From Bacteroidota bacterium (GTDB lineage: Bacteria > Bacteroidota > Ignavibacteria > SZUA-365): a stretch of DNA of 64,000 nt. The stretch covers positions 1 through 64,000 of the forward strand of contig JACZJN010000165.1 in assembly GCA_014860565.1 (NCBI GenBank), written 5' to 3'. Positions 8,717-17,861 of the stretch are shown piece after piece. The notes under the pieces were generated by a model that did no database searches, was not told where the DNA came from, and was given only the letters and a program-made list of their open reading frames with translations. Numbering within the stretch: position 1 is the first letter of the stretch; each line of letters begins with the position of its first letter. The translations under genes and the position numbers were made by a program.

Positions 8717-9748
8717 TCAGCTGCCGAGCAGCGCGCGTGTATCCTCGACGATGCGCTGGAGGCGGTGAATGGCCTGATGCTCGCGCACCGCCCTTTCGTG
8801 GCCAGCCCGTGCGATGTCAAGACGCTCGTCGTCGTGATCGAGATAGTAGGTGATTTTTTCCTTCAATTCTTCCACCGAATCGAAGCAGGCAATTTCCCTG
8901 CCTTCGACGTAGAGTTCCTCGGCCTGTTCCTGAGAGCGCTGCGTGAGAAGGAATCCGCCGTAGCCGGGAATTTCAAGCGTGCGAACGTTATGCGAATCCT
9001 TGTTCTGTTCGCGAAGGAAATTCAGGTGAATGCGCGAGACGGCAAACAGCTTCGAGATCTCGTCGCCGTACACTGCATTGCCTTTCCACCGCGCGCGCAG
9101 CGGCGTTCCCTCGGGCACACGTTCCCACATATTGCCCCAGACCGAAAGATCGAATGCGGTGACTTTCTCCAGCCACCACTCGCGCATCGGCTCCCATGTG
9201 CCCGCGAAGACGACATCGGTAGCGTATTTCGCACGGTCGGCGTCGCTGACGGCGTCGGGACGCTGCAGCATGGCGGGATCGTAGCAGAACGCCAGGTACT
9301 CGACACGCTGCGCCCCTGCATCCCGCAGGGGCTGCATGAGCGATTTCGCGTAGATGTAGTAGATGTCGAAAAGGGGAATGCTCGCGATGCTGTCGCGCGT
9401 CGCATTCCGGTTCTCGACGTTGAACGGCCCATCGGGATACCACTGCAGCAGCACCGGCTTGAAGCGTTGCTTCACTTCGCGGATAGCGCTTTCGTATATG
9501 GTCTCTCCCTTGAGGAACAGCACGGCGTCGGGACGAAACGCCTCCACCGCTGCGACGAAAGCCGCGTTCATCTGCCGCCTGTTGATGCGACGTGTGAGCG
9601 CACTGACAACGGGCAGTGTTCCGCCCGTTGTGAAAAACGGCTGGCGGAAATCGAAGACGCGCACCTCGCAGCCGAGCTGTTCGAGATAGCCCTTGTAAGA
9701 CCAGCCGCCGGTTCCATACCAGTATTCGCAGACGAGGAGAAGTTTCAT
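8717..9748 (-). CDS. CgeB-like glycosyltransferase (Glyco_trans_1_2)
   Basis: A 343-residue protein resembling the spore-maturation CgeB / Glyco_trans_1_2 group of GT-B glycosyltransferases. Visible features are an N-terminal Rossmann start 'MKLLLVCEYWYGTGGWSYKG', 'DAVLFLKGETI' near residue 94, 'WYPDGPFN' near 122, 'DVVFAGTWEPMREWW' near 193 and, near the C-terminus, 'HNVRTLEIPGYGGFLLT', the family's donor-binding block. Its start overlaps the methyltransferase stop by 4 nt, so both are translated from one message. In non-sporulating bacteria such genes sit in polysaccharide or glycoprotein loci, as here. The sugar transferred is unknown. Confidence 0.85.
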   Translation of the reverse strand: MKLLLVCEYWYGTGGWSYKGYLEQLGCEVRVFDFRQPFFTTGGTLPVVSALTRRINRRQMNAAFVAAVEAFRPDAVLFLKGETIYESAIREVKQRFKPVLLQWYPDGPFNVENRNATRDSIASIPLFDIYYIYAKSLMQPLRDAGAQRVEYLAFCYDPAMLQRPDAVSDADRAKYATDVVFAGTWEPMREWWLEKVTAFDLSVWGNMWERVPEGTPLRARWKGNAVYGDEISKLFAVSRIHLNFLREQNKDSHNVRTLEIPGYGGFLLTQRSQEQAEELYVEGREIACFDSVEELKEKITYYLDHDDERLDIARAGHERAVREHQAIHRLQRIVEDTRALLGS

Positions 9749-10506
9749 GCAGATTCAGGTAGACCAATTTTCCGCACATGGAAAACGAGTCCGGCCGAGG
9801 TGAGCGAGGGCCAGATGTTCTTTTTGGCGAGAAACCCGAGGCCGCCGGTGATCTTTCCGATGAATCCGAACAGCCAGCCGAAAGACGGGAAATATTCCGT
9901 GAGTGCGCCGGGAAAACCTGTATAGGTACCTTGGGTACGAACCACCTCGAAGCCCATGCGGAGGAGGAAGTCGCGGAGTGTCGCCTTCGTGAAATGCCGG
10001 ATGTGCATGTTGACTTCCACGGGATACGTGGGCGAGTGACCGAAACTCGTGATGCCGCAAAGCATCAGAGTGCGATGCGCCCACCAGGCGGCGTTCGGCG
10101 TGGAGATGAAGAGTTCGCCCCCGGGTTTGAGCACACGGTTGATCTCCTGCAGCGTCGATACGGGATCCATCAGATGCTCAATGACCTCGATGCACTGCGC
10201 ACGGTCGAATGTAGCGTCGGCAAAGGGGAACCCTGTCTCCGAATCGGCAACGATGACGTCCAAGCCACGCCTCCGTGCGCCCCGGGCGGCACTGAAAACG
10301 AGTTCGGAGCCGATGACCGTGTTCCCCGCGCGCTTGGAATGCACGGTGTAACGGCCGGTGCCACAGCCGATGTCGAGTACGAGATGACCGCTTCCGACGA
10401 CCTGGTGGAGGAATGCGCCGAAACGCGGTTCGACCGTGAGTGCTTCGCGCTCCAGGGACGATTCATCGTAAATGAATGCCTCGTTGTATTTTTCTTTGCT
10501 TTTCAT
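9745..10506 (-). CDS. Class I SAM-dependent methyltransferase (Methyltransf_11)
   Basis: A 253-residue Rossmann-fold methyltransferase. Motif I is 'VLDIGCGTGRYT' near residue 43, an acidic residue follows at 'VIVADSETGFPF', motif IV is 'FDRAQCIEVIEHL' and motif VI is 'INRVLKPGGELFIST'. The C-terminal third is hydrophobic ('FGWLFGFIGKITGGLGFL'), suggesting membrane contact or a lipid-linked substrate. The likely start is the ATG at 10506, which shares one base with the flippase TGA (TGATG), rather than the TTG one codon earlier. Within the operon it probably methylates a glycan residue or its carrier; the substrate cannot be deduced. Confidence 0.87.
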   Translation of the reverse strand: MKSKEKYNEAFIYDESSLEREALTVEPRFGAFLHQVVGSGHLVLDIGCGTGRYTVHSKRAGNTVIGSELVFSAARGARRRGLDVIVADSETGFPFADATFDRAQCIEVIEHLMDPVSTLQEINRVLKPGGELFISTPNAAWWAHRTLMLCGITSFGHSPTYPVEVNMHIRHFTKATLRDFLLRMGFEVVRTQGTYTGFPGALTEYFPSFGWLFGFIGKITGGLGFLAKKNIWPSLTSAGLVFHVRKIGLPESA

Positions 10507-12002
10507 CAATCGGTGTCTGATTCTGCGTGATGTTCCGCTGCGGCGTCCGCATCCGGCTCGATAGTGGGATTCCTGAGTAATCCCTTGAAATAGGAAAAAT
10601 GCTGAAGAAGGGTCTTTCCTTCAAACAGCATCTCGAAAGATAGGAAAATTGCGGCAATGAGAACAGAATTGACACCGAGTCCGACCAGATAGCTGCCGAA
10701 GACAGGCAGGGGCAGGAGATAATACACCCCGGCAGAGAGTATGCTGACAATCACTGGCATGGTGATGGTGCGGAGCACGGGATACGTGATGCTCCCCTTG
10801 GCACGCCAGGCGAACACCACGTACGTAACGATGATGCTCAGAAGCAGCGCCCACGCGGCACCTGTGATGCCCATCCATGCGACGAGCGCGAGGAGGATCG
10901 GAATAAACACGACGATCTGAATCACCCGCACCTTCGCCACCTCTTCCGGCTTGCCGAGCGAATAAAACAGCACGCGGAAATTCTCCACCATCGGATGAAG
11001 TACTGCGTATGCGGCGAGTATCCGGAGCACCGGCGCGGCGTTTATCCATTTTGCACCGAGAACGCCGGCCATGAAATAATCCGGTATCAGAAGGAAGATG
11101 AGTCCGAACGGAAGCAGCGTCCTGATAAGAAAATAGTTCACGAGTGTATAGGCTTCGGAAAGCTGCTGAACGTCGGATTTCATGCGCGAATACACCGGGA
11201 GCGCCACGTTGATGATGGCCGGGGTCACGACGCGCGCCGGATAACGCGCAGCCATGGCGGCACGGTCGTAGATGCCGACCTGAACATAGCTGTTCATCGA
11301 TTTGATCACGAGCCGGTCGAGCTCCGTGTAGACGACCTCGAGACCACGGGAACCGAGGAAGCGCCAGCCCAGCCTGAAAAACCAGCGCGCTGTTTCCGTG
11401 CTGTAGCGGAGATTGATTTTCCATCCCGCGAAATAATAGCTCCCCGATAAAAACACCAACCCTGCGGCAATCTGGCCCGCGACGATGCTCCATACGCCCG
11501 CCCCGAGAAAGGCCAGCAGCACGGCGACAGTCGGATTGATCAGATTCATGAAAAACGCGATCGCAGAAGTTTTCTTGAACTCGAGGTTCCGCTGGAGGAT
11601 CGCATCGAACAGCTGACCGAACAGGTTGAAGATGTTCGCGATCGCCAGCGAAAAAATGACGGCGATTTCGACGTGATTGAGTTCACGAAAAAGTGAATAG
11701 ATCCCGACGGTCGCAGTAGTCAGAAGCAGCGAAATGACGCTCAGGCCGATATTCAGCACAAAGGCGGTTGAGTAGAGCGATTCGTGCTCTTCCTGCGACT
11801 GGATGATCGACAGGTTGAACGAGAAGGCGGACAGAATGAAAATGAACTGTATGAGTGAATTCGCCGTGGCGACGAGCCCGAAATCTTCCTCGAGGAGCAG
11901 GCGGCCGAGAATGCCGACGGCAATGAAGCCGATGCCCTGACTGATGTAATTCGCACCGCTTGCCCACATGGCGCCGATAAGGGCCTTCCGCGCAATGCTC
12001 AC
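10506..12002 (-). CDS. Wzx-type polysaccharide flippase (MOP superfamily)
   Basis: A 498-residue integral membrane protein with about 12-14 hydrophobic helices, of the Polysacc_synt family. It begins VSIARKALIGAMWASGANYISQGIGF, the usual Wzx opening, and ends with a soluble acidic tail. It would move undecaprenyl-linked oligosaccharide units across the inner membrane. The frame is open far upstream, but the GTG at 12002 overlaps the preceding glycosyltransferase stop (GTGA, 4 nt) and matches family N-termini, so I chose it. The interior stretch 'ELDRLVIKSMNSYVQVGIYDRAAM' is typical of teichuronic/colanic-type exporters (WzxC/TuaB-like). Confidence 0.92.
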   Translation of the reverse strand: MSIARKALIGAMWASGANYISQGIGFIAVGILGRLLLEEDFGLVATANSLIQFIFILSAFSFNLSIIQSQEEHESLYSTAFVLNIGLSVISLLLTTATVGIYSLFRELNHVEIAVIFSLAIANIFNLFGQLFDAILQRNLEFKKTSAIAFFMNLINPTVAVLLAFLGAGVWSIVAGQIAAGLVFLSGSYYFAGWKINLRYSTETARWFFRLGWRFLGSRGLEVVYTELDRLVIKSMNSYVQVGIYDRAAMAARYPARVVTPAIINVALPVYSRMKSDVQQLSEAYTLVNYFLIRTLLPFGLIFLLIPDYFMAGVLGAKWINAAPVLRILAAYAVLHPMVENFRVLFYSLGKPEEVAKVRVIQIVVFIPILLALVAWMGITGAAWALLLSIIVTYVVFAWRAKGSITYPVLRTITMPVIVSILSAGVYYLLPLPVFGSYLVGLGVNSVLIAAIFLSFEMLFEGKTLLQHFSYFKGLLRNPTIEPDADAAAEHHAESDTD

Positions 12003-13135
12003 ATCCGTTCCTCCGGAAGAAGCGAACGATAGACGTCGATCACACTTCGGGCATACCGGTCCCAGGTGAAATCCTGAATGTATTCCGAGGCCCGCAGTCC
12101 CATCGCGCGTGCGTCTTCCTGATGCGCATGCATCCACGCGAGCTTCTCGGCGATGGCGTCGCTGCTGCGTATGGGGATGACGAAGCCGTGTTCGCCGTCG
12201 AGGGCGACGCTGCCGGTGTTGGTGCTGATGAGCAGAGGCAGACCACAGGCCATGGCTTCGTAGCTTACCAGCGCCGACCCTTCCTGCAGCGACGGCAGCA
12301 CGAACACCGATGCGTTTGCATATTCCTCCTGTAAACGATCGTGCGCGACGTGCCCGCGCAACGTGAACTGTCCTTCATATTTTGCAAGCAGGGGTCTGAT
12401 GCCCGCCTCGATGGCTCCGATGAAAACAAGTTCGGCATTTTTCAATCCAAGCCGTGACCAGGCTTCGAGCAGGTAATGGACGCCCTTCTGAATGCCGATG
12501 TTCCCGACGAAAAGGACGCGGAAGACGTCGTCCGTTTTTTCGCCGGGCTTGAAATGCGTCGGATCGAAGCCGTAGGGAATAACATGGAGTTTCGCAGCTG
12601 GAAATCCGGCATCAAGGAAGGTCCGTTCGACGAAGGCGGAAGGAATGATCACCGCATCAGCGAGGTCCATTTCCTTCAGGCCTTTCTCGATGATCTGAGG
12701 ATGCGCGCGTTCGACCTCGATCCCGAAGCGCTCGAATTCCTCGCGCAGAATGCTGTCCTGGAAATGCGGATGCGTCGAGCCCCGCTCGATCACCACCTTC
12801 GCGTGATGCTTCCGGGCATGGGGAATGGAAGCGAGCGCGTAGTTCCCCCAGGCGTGAAATACGTCGCAGGGAGGAATGTACTTTCGCGCAAGGGCGTCGA
12901 AGAGATTGTCCTTCACCCAGGAATAGTAGCCGTGCTGACGCAGCCACGGGATCTTTCTCACAAGGCTGCCGAGGTATTCCGGCACAGGGATCACGTGGAA
13001 ACGGCTCTGCGAAAACCGCTTCTTCACATACCAGCGCTTGGTCGTGATGATGCGTTCGAGATACCCGCGCTTGTCGAGTTGTTCGGCGAGCTCCAGCGCG
13101 TGGAATTTCCCGCCGACGGAGATGACGACATTCAC
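11999..13135 (-). CDS. GT4 family glycosyltransferase
   Basis: A 378-residue GT-B glycosyltransferase. The N-terminal domain reads MNVVISVGGKFHALELAEQL and has 'DVFHAWGNYAL' near residue 90. The donor domain has 'VLFVGNIGIQKGVHYLLEAW' near 208, 'ELVFIGAIE', and 'VFVLPSLQEGSALVSYEAMACGLPLL', the conserved E-x7-E block near 287. It overlaps both neighbours by 4 nt (YfhO-like gene upstream, flippase downstream), so all three are tightly coupled. Expected to act on a lipid-linked glycan on the cytoplasmic face. Confidence 0.91.
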   Translation of the reverse strand: MNVVISVGGKFHALELAEQLDKRGYLERIITTKRWYVKKRFSQSRFHVIPVPEYLGSLVRKIPWLRQHGYYSWVKDNLFDALARKYIPPCDVFHAWGNYALASIPHARKHHAKVVIERGSTHPHFQDSILREEFERFGIEVERAHPQIIEKGLKEMDLADAVIIPSAFVERTFLDAGFPAAKLHVIPYGFDPTHFKPGEKTDDVFRVLFVGNIGIQKGVHYLLEAWSRLGLKNAELVFIGAIEAGIRPLLAKYEGQFTLRGHVAHDRLQEEYANASVFVLPSLQEGSALVSYEAMACGLPLLISTNTGSVALDGEHGFVIPIRSSDAIAEKLAWMHAHQEDARAMGLRASEYIQDFTWDRYARSVIDVYRSLLPEERM

Positions 13136-15780
13136 GCCGTGGCTTGCTCTTCTCTATCGTGTGAAGACGCCGACGTTCCACCCTTCTTCTGCCGCTTGCG
13201 CAGCCAGAGGACGAGGGAAAGCAGAAGCACGAGGGCGAGGGTATAGTTGGTCACCGTTGTAACAATCAAACCGGCTTCGTAGGTCTTTGGCTGGAAATGC
13301 ATTTCCAGGCGATGCGTGCCCGCAGGTATTTCCACGGCACGGAGGACGTAGTCCGAACGCAGCACCTCCACCGGTTTCCCGTCAAGCGTCGCCGTCCAGC
13401 CGCTGGGATAATAGACTTCGCTGAGCTTGAGAATGGCGTCGACCGGTGTGTCGAGGTCGTAGGCGAATCCGTTGATGCCGAAATCGACCAGCGTCGCTTT
13501 CGCCCCGGCGAGTACGCTGTCGGGCAGCTGCGCAAGCTTCGTTTTCGGCTCCTCACTGAGGTAGGCGATCTGATCGGGACGATATCCCGGCAGCGTCCCG
13601 ACCTTCTTGAACATCTCGGCATCGTCTGTGATCACTTCATATTTGCCGACGAAGAAGGCGCGGGGGAGAACATACATGTTCTCGTACACAGTCTCCTGGT
13701 TGCCGAAAAACACCGGCTTGAGAAACGGCGCGGTAATCTGCCAGTCGCCCGGCACCACCACGTACTTCGTATCGAGCATGCTGAGCATCGCCCAGTTGAC
13801 CGACTGCAGGTGGTTGCCGTCCTGGAACTGGAACTGGTTGAACATACTGTTGCGCACGTCGTCGTACAGCTTCATTTTCGCGGGATGATAGCCGGCCACG
13901 TTCTGTATGCCGAAGGCGACGTACCAGTTGTCGTCGCTGTGATTGCCGGCGGGGAGAATGCGATACACGGTAGTATCCTGCTTGAGGAAATCCACTACGT
14001 CCGTTTTTGCCAGCGACTGCTCCTGCTGCCGAACCGAAACCATGTTCATGGGTTTGTAATCCACGATCCACCAGTCAGTGACCAGAAGCGCCAGCAGTAT
14101 CAGCTGCACGGCCACCACCCCGATCTTGCCTTTGATGAAGGCCCAGAGCGTCAATGCCGCCAGGAACATGAACAGAAGCGCGACCATCGCGTCGTCGAAC
14201 GCCATTTTGTAGATGCCGCCGAGCGTCAGGTTCTGGTATTCGGCCGGAAGTTCGGACATGCGTCCGGCCTGCTCGAACTGGCCGATCTGCTGCATCGCCT
14301 GGTAGGAGCGGGGCTGATTCTGCTGCATCATTTCCGACACGTGAGCCTCGTAGCCGCTTTCGGTTGCCATCAGCGCGATCACCAGCACCGCGGCGACGGC
14401 GACGGGAATCCAGATCACCTTCGTCAGACGCTTCGTCACGTCTTCCTCGCCTCGCTTGCGTTCCCGGATCAGACGCACGATCTCGGTGAGACCGACTCCG
14501 GCAAGCATGCCCAGACACAGTGCCTCGAGAAAGAGGATCATTGATGGAATGCGGAAATTGTTGAAGAATGGCACGTTGTTGAAAAACAGGTCGTACAGCA
14601 GGCTGAAATTCCTGCCGAAGGAAATCAGCAGCGCAATGAGGCCGAGGGCAACCCAGAGATGCACGAACTTGTCCTTGGGACGCAGCACGATGCCGATCAA
14701 CGCGAAAAAGCTGATGACAATACCAAGATAAATCGGGGATTCGGTGAAGGTCATCGTCCCCCAGTAAGTCGGCGAACCAAAGCCGACGAAGGAGGGCACA
14801 AAAAACGAAATCACCTCCACCGGAGAGAATGACCACAGCGTGGCGTAGTCGTAGTCGAGTCCGCCCGTGACGTTGCCGTGACCGGAGCCGCCCGAACCTG
14901 CGCCGCGAATGGAGAAGTCTTTGTATTCCCATGCCGCGAAATACGGCCCCGACAACATGAGGAAGGCGAATATCGCGCTGCCGACCGTAATGGCCGAGAT
15001 CAGCGCGACCTTGCCGAAGCTTTCGCCGGAGTACCATTTATACAGCACGTACAGCGCCACGGCCATCATGCTGTAGAACACCATCTGCACGTGGCCGGAA
15101 TTGAAGGAGAAATGCAGCGCCACGATCAGCAGCGCGACGCGCGGCAGCGTGCGTTTCTCGAAGAGCAGGTCCACCAGCAGCAGCACCGCGGGCAGAAAGG
15201 CGAACACGGTGATCTTGGTATTGTGTCCGGCCATGATCCAGTTCAACGAATACAGCGAAAACACTACCGAGACCGCGACCAGGAAGGCCACCCAGGGTTC
15301 GAAACTGCGCCGCTTCCCGAGGAAGAAAGTGAACACACCAAGCAGGAAGAAGTTGAAAATATCCCAGAACATCGGTGGCAGGGGCAGGATGTTGACGGCG
15401 GACTGCACCCATCCGTAGACCTGGTTGATCACCATCGGTTTGAGGGGATCAAGAAAGCTGTGGAGGTACATGCCGTGTCCGGGAGAGGAAGACCCCCACG
15501 TCGGCATTCCAGAAAATACATACGGATTCCAGAAAGGATTCACGCCGGCATCGTCGGCCTGCTTGAGATATCCTTCCTCATACACGATGGAAGAGACGTT
15601 GTCGGGAACGAAAAAGACCTTCCCCGAGAAAAACGCTTCGTGGAAAAACCCGATCAGCAGCAATGCAATCAATCCGATGAATATCGCATTGGCGTGCTGC
15701 TGAAGGAATCCCGGCTGCGCGAGATTCGTTGTCGATGCGCCCCGCGGGGCTTTCTTTTCGGCGCTGCGTGCTTTTGCCAT
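13132..15780 (-). CDS. YfhO-like large membrane protein (GT-C type fold candidate)
   Basis: An 882-residue protein matching the bacterial YfhO family. After a basic Ala/Lys-rich start there is a membrane helix near residue 33, then an extracytoplasmic loop with 'VFVPDNVSSIVYEE' and 'NPFWNPYVFSGMPTW', and about a dozen more helices. A soluble domain (about residues 590-840) follows, then a last helix and a basic tail. YfhO proteins are linked in Gram-positives to lipoteichoic-acid glycosylation and resemble GT-C transferases that use polyprenyl-phosphate sugars. It is the first gene of the operon and overlaps the next gene by 4 nt. Its exact reaction here is unknown; it could decorate the glycan in the periplasm after flipping. 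Confidence 0.8.
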   Translation of the reverse strand: MAKARSAEKKAPRGASTTNLAQPGFLQQHANAIFIGLIALLLIGFFHEAFFSGKVFFVPDNVSSIVYEEGYLKQADDAGVNPFWNPYVFSGMPTWGSSSPGHGMYLHSFLDPLKPMVINQVYGWVQSAVNILPLPPMFWDIFNFFLLGVFTFFLGKRRSFEPWVAFLVAVSVVFSLYSLNWIMAGHNTKITVFAFLPAVLLLVDLLFEKRTLPRVALLIVALHFSFNSGHVQMVFYSMMAVALYVLYKWYSGESFGKVALISAITVGSAIFAFLMLSGPYFAAWEYKDFSIRGAGSGGSGHGNVTGGLDYDYATLWSFSPVEVISFFVPSFVGFGSPTYWGTMTFTESPIYLGIVISFFALIGIVLRPKDKFVHLWVALGLIALLISFGRNFSLLYDLFFNNVPFFNNFRIPSMILFLEALCLGMLAGVGLTEIVRLIRERKRGEEDVTKRLTKVIWIPVAVAAVLVIALMATESGYEAHVSEMMQQNQPRSYQAMQQIGQFEQAGRMSELPAEYQNLTLGGIYKMAFDDAMVALLFMFLAALTLWAFIKGKIGVVAVQLILLALLVTDWWIVDYKPMNMVSVRQQEQSLAKTDVVDFLKQDTTVYRILPAGNHSDDNWYVAFGIQNVAGYHPAKMKLYDDVRNSMFNQFQFQDGNHLQSVNWAMLSMLDTKYVVVPGDWQITAPFLKPVFFGNQETVYENMYVLPRAFFVGKYEVITDDAEMFKKVGTLPGYRPDQIAYLSEEPKTKLAQLPDSVLAGAKATLVDFGINGFAYDLDTPVDAILKLSEVYYPSGWTATLDGKPVEVLRSDYVLRAVEIPAGTHRLEMHFQPKTYEAGLIVTTVTNYTLALVLLLSLVLWLRKRQKKGGTSASSHDREEQATA

Positions 15781-16023
15781 GGTTCCGTCTGAAGTGTGGA
15801 ATGTTCAAACGATGAATTTAGGCACGAACGCGCAGAGAAACAACGTCAAGAGCCGCGACCTGATGCGCTTCCCCCCAGTGCCGCGCCGCGACACCATCCA
15901 TCGGGAAATCCGATGACTCTCCGGAGGTATATTCGGGTATCCCTGCCTTTTTCATTGCTGTTTTTATTCTTTTTTCGTATCGTCCTGCATACGATTCTCA
16001 TCACGCAACACCCGGAGGCATCG

Positions 16024-17487
16024 ATGAGGCGAGGGTCTTTTGACAACGGTCTGGTAGCACTGGTTCTGCTATTCCTCGGATGGTTTCCTGTCACTGCTTT
16101 CGCTCAGGTTCCCATTGAATTCAGTTGGAAATCCGCACCGACGATTCTGCCGGAACGTTATTATCATACTGCCACGATGCTGCAGGATAACCGTCTGCTT
16201 GTCACGGGCGGACGGAGGGGGTACGATCCCTTGCGAACAGTCAGGGTGTTCGACCCATCCGCAAACAATGGTATCGGGACGTGGATATCATTTCCGGACA
16301 TGACCAACCGCCGGGAGCGGCATCAGGCGACCGTCCTGCCGATTGGCGGGGTACTCATCAGCGGCGGGCTTGATGGCGTGCCGATCCGCGGCTGCGAGTT
16401 GATTGATCCGGCAACGGCACAGATTCAGAAGCTCCCCGATCTTCTGGACGCGCGGTACGAACATACGGCCACGTATCTTTCCGCGGGGAAGGTTCTCGCT
16501 GTCGGTTCAAAAGATTACGACAGGGGACTTCCAACCTGCGAGATCTTCGAATCCCTCGAGGTCGCCAAGGCAGGAGATCCGAGATGGCGCTGGCGCCGCA
16601 CTGGTTCCTTGAACTTCGGACGAGGGAAGCATCGCGCCGTCAAGCTCCGTGACGGACGCATCCTGGTCATCGGGGGTGTGCACAACTATGTTCCGACGGC
16701 CACCTGTGAGACCTTCGATCCGAGGACCGAAGTATGGACACAGGTCGCCTCAATGTTCCTTGCGCGTGAGGGACATACCGCGACACTGCTACCCGACGGT
16801 AAAGTACTGGTCATCGGCGGCGATATCGGCGGAGAAGAAATCTCTTCCTGTGAACTCTTCGACCCCTCCGCGAATGGTGGATACGGCAAGTGGAACCTGC
16901 TGCCGGCGACGAATTTCGGCCGCAAAAATCATACTGCGACCCTGATAAATGGCCGCTTCATAGTGATTACAGGTGCGTGGCGGACCGGGCAAGGCGACCG
17001 CAGCACGGAAATAATGGATACGTGGCGCACGTCCCCACACTGGTATATCGGTCCGAGCATGCTCGTCGACCGCAGCAACCATTCCGCCACTCTCCTGCCA
17101 GATGGAAGACTGTTACTGGTGGGTGGCGAACTCTTCGGCAACCAGGAGGCCACCGGCGCATGTGACATCTCCGAAAAGACCCTCGACGTCAAGGAAATGG
17201 CCTCGCCTGCTGCATTCTCTATCGTTTCTATCGCCCCCAATCCTTTTACATCATGGACGTCCATCACCATTTCGATTCCCGGCAACACTCCGTTCAGTCT
17301 CACCATTCATGACGTCCTGGGCCGTATTATCCGTACACTCGACCCTGGTACCGGGTCGCAGGGGACATATGTTCTCGGATGGGACGGCAGAGACGATGCG
17401 GGTGTACCGGTCCCTGCAGGACTCTACTATTGCTCGCTGCGTTCGGCCGAGGGCGCCACAACGCTGCCCCTCCAGTATGTGAAGTGA
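16024..17487 (+). CDS. Secreted Kelch/galactose-oxidase-like beta-propeller protein with T9SS-type C-terminal domain
   Basis: A 487-residue exported protein. The ATG at 16024 has a GGAGG Shine-Dalgarno sequence and gives a signal peptide ending A-F-A-Q near residue 28; the frame is open further upstream but lacks this signal context. About seven Kelch-like blades follow, each with an 'H-x-A-T-x-L' strand, a 'Vx-x-G-G' strand and a 'C-E-x-F-D-P' turn. The last ~85 residues read 'SIAPNPFTSWTSITIS', 'DVLGR' and 'G-x-D-G-R-D-D-x-G-x-P-V-P-A-G-x-Y', the FlgD-like T9SS type A sorting domain. The protein should be exported by Sec, then carried across the outer membrane and attached to the cell surface or released. 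Ligand unknown. Confidence 0.88.
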   Translation: MRRGSFDNGLVALVLLFLGWFPVTAFAQVPIEFSWKSAPTILPERYYHTATMLQDNRLLVTGGRRGYDPLRTVRVFDPSANNGIGTWISFPDMTNRRERHQATVLPIGGVLISGGLDGVPIRGCELIDPATAQIQKLPDLLDARYEHTATYLSAGKVLAVGSKDYDRGLPTCEIFESLEVAKAGDPRWRWRRTGSLNFGRGKHRAVKLRDGRILVIGGVHNYVPTATCETFDPRTEVWTQVASMFLAREGHTATLLPDGKVLVIGGDIGGEEISSCELFDPSANGGYGKWNLLPATNFGRKNHTATLINGRFIVITGAWRTGQGDRSTEIMDTWRTSPHWYIGPSMLVDRSNHSATLLPDGRLLLVGGELFGNQEATGACDISEKTLDVKEMASPAAFSIVSIAPNPFTSWTSITISIPGNTPFSLTIHDVLGRIIRTLDPGTGSQGTYVLGWDGRDDAGVPVPAGLYYCSLRSAEGATTLPLQYVK

Positions 17488-17518
17488 CGCGGTCCGGTTC
17501 AGTATAATGGTGGAAACA

Positions 17519-17562
17519 ATAAACGAACAGCGCATCGGACATCCGATACGCTGTTCGTTTAT
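17519..17562. terminator. Bidirectional terminator between convergent genes
   Basis: A 20-bp stem with one mismatch (17519-17538 with 17543-17562) has an ACAT loop. AT-rich flanks give T-rich runs on either strand. It lies between the Kelch gene (plus) and the zinc-ribbon gene (minus) and can serve both. Confidence 0.85.
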
Positions 17563-17580
17563 ACTGAAGAACGAGTTGAC

Positions 17581-17820
17581 CTACGCCACCCGCTTCTGAC
17601 CACCCTTCTGGGTGACACTGCGGCTGGCACGCACGACGACTTCGACCTTGTCGAGATCAACGCTGACTTCCGCGTTGCAGTAAGGACAGAACTTGGCCGT
17701 CTGTATGTCGAAACTGATCGTATTCTTGCACATGGGACACTCGGTGATCACCATGCCGATGACTTTCCCTGTCTGCTTCACTTTCACCGGCTTCGGTGCG
17801 GTCTTCTCGGTTGTTTTCAT
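17581..17820 (-). CDS. Small zinc-ribbon protein
   Basis: A 79-residue basic protein. It contains two Cys pairs, C-P-M-C near residue 28 and C-P-Y-C near 45, spaced as in a rubredoxin-like zinc ribbon. The N-terminal segment is Lys/Thr/Pro-rich and the C-terminus is Arg/Lys-rich, suggesting nucleic-acid or protein contact. It follows lon by 41 nt on the same strand and is probably co-transcribed with it. No specific function is assigned. Confidence 0.75.
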   Translation of the reverse strand: MKTTEKTAPKPVKVKQTGKVIGMVITECPMCKNTISFDIQTAKFCPYCNAEVSVDLDKVEVVVRASRSVTQKGGQKRVA

Positions 17821-17861
17821 TGTCCACCAAATTATTGACAGTATTCCACTATCTTAACAAT

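Noticed and set aside
6677-9925. An uninterrupted plus-strand frame of more than 1000 codons
   Set aside because: It runs antisense to three glycosyltransferase genes with clear domains. Its translation is Arg/His/Asp-rich without family motifs, an effect of GC-biased third positions on the opposite strand.
13297-14544. Long plus-strand frames opposite the YfhO-like gene
   Set aside because: His/Arg/Gln-rich antisense shadow; the minus strand encodes the membrane protein with proper helices.
15280-15320. tRNA-like GGTTCGAA sequence
   Set aside because: No acceptor, D or anticodon stem can be drawn around it; it is codons inside the YfhO-like gene.
15796-16023. N-terminal extension of the Kelch protein
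   Set aside because: The ATG at 16024 has a good Shine-Dalgarno sequence and a clean signal peptide; the extension would bury that signal.
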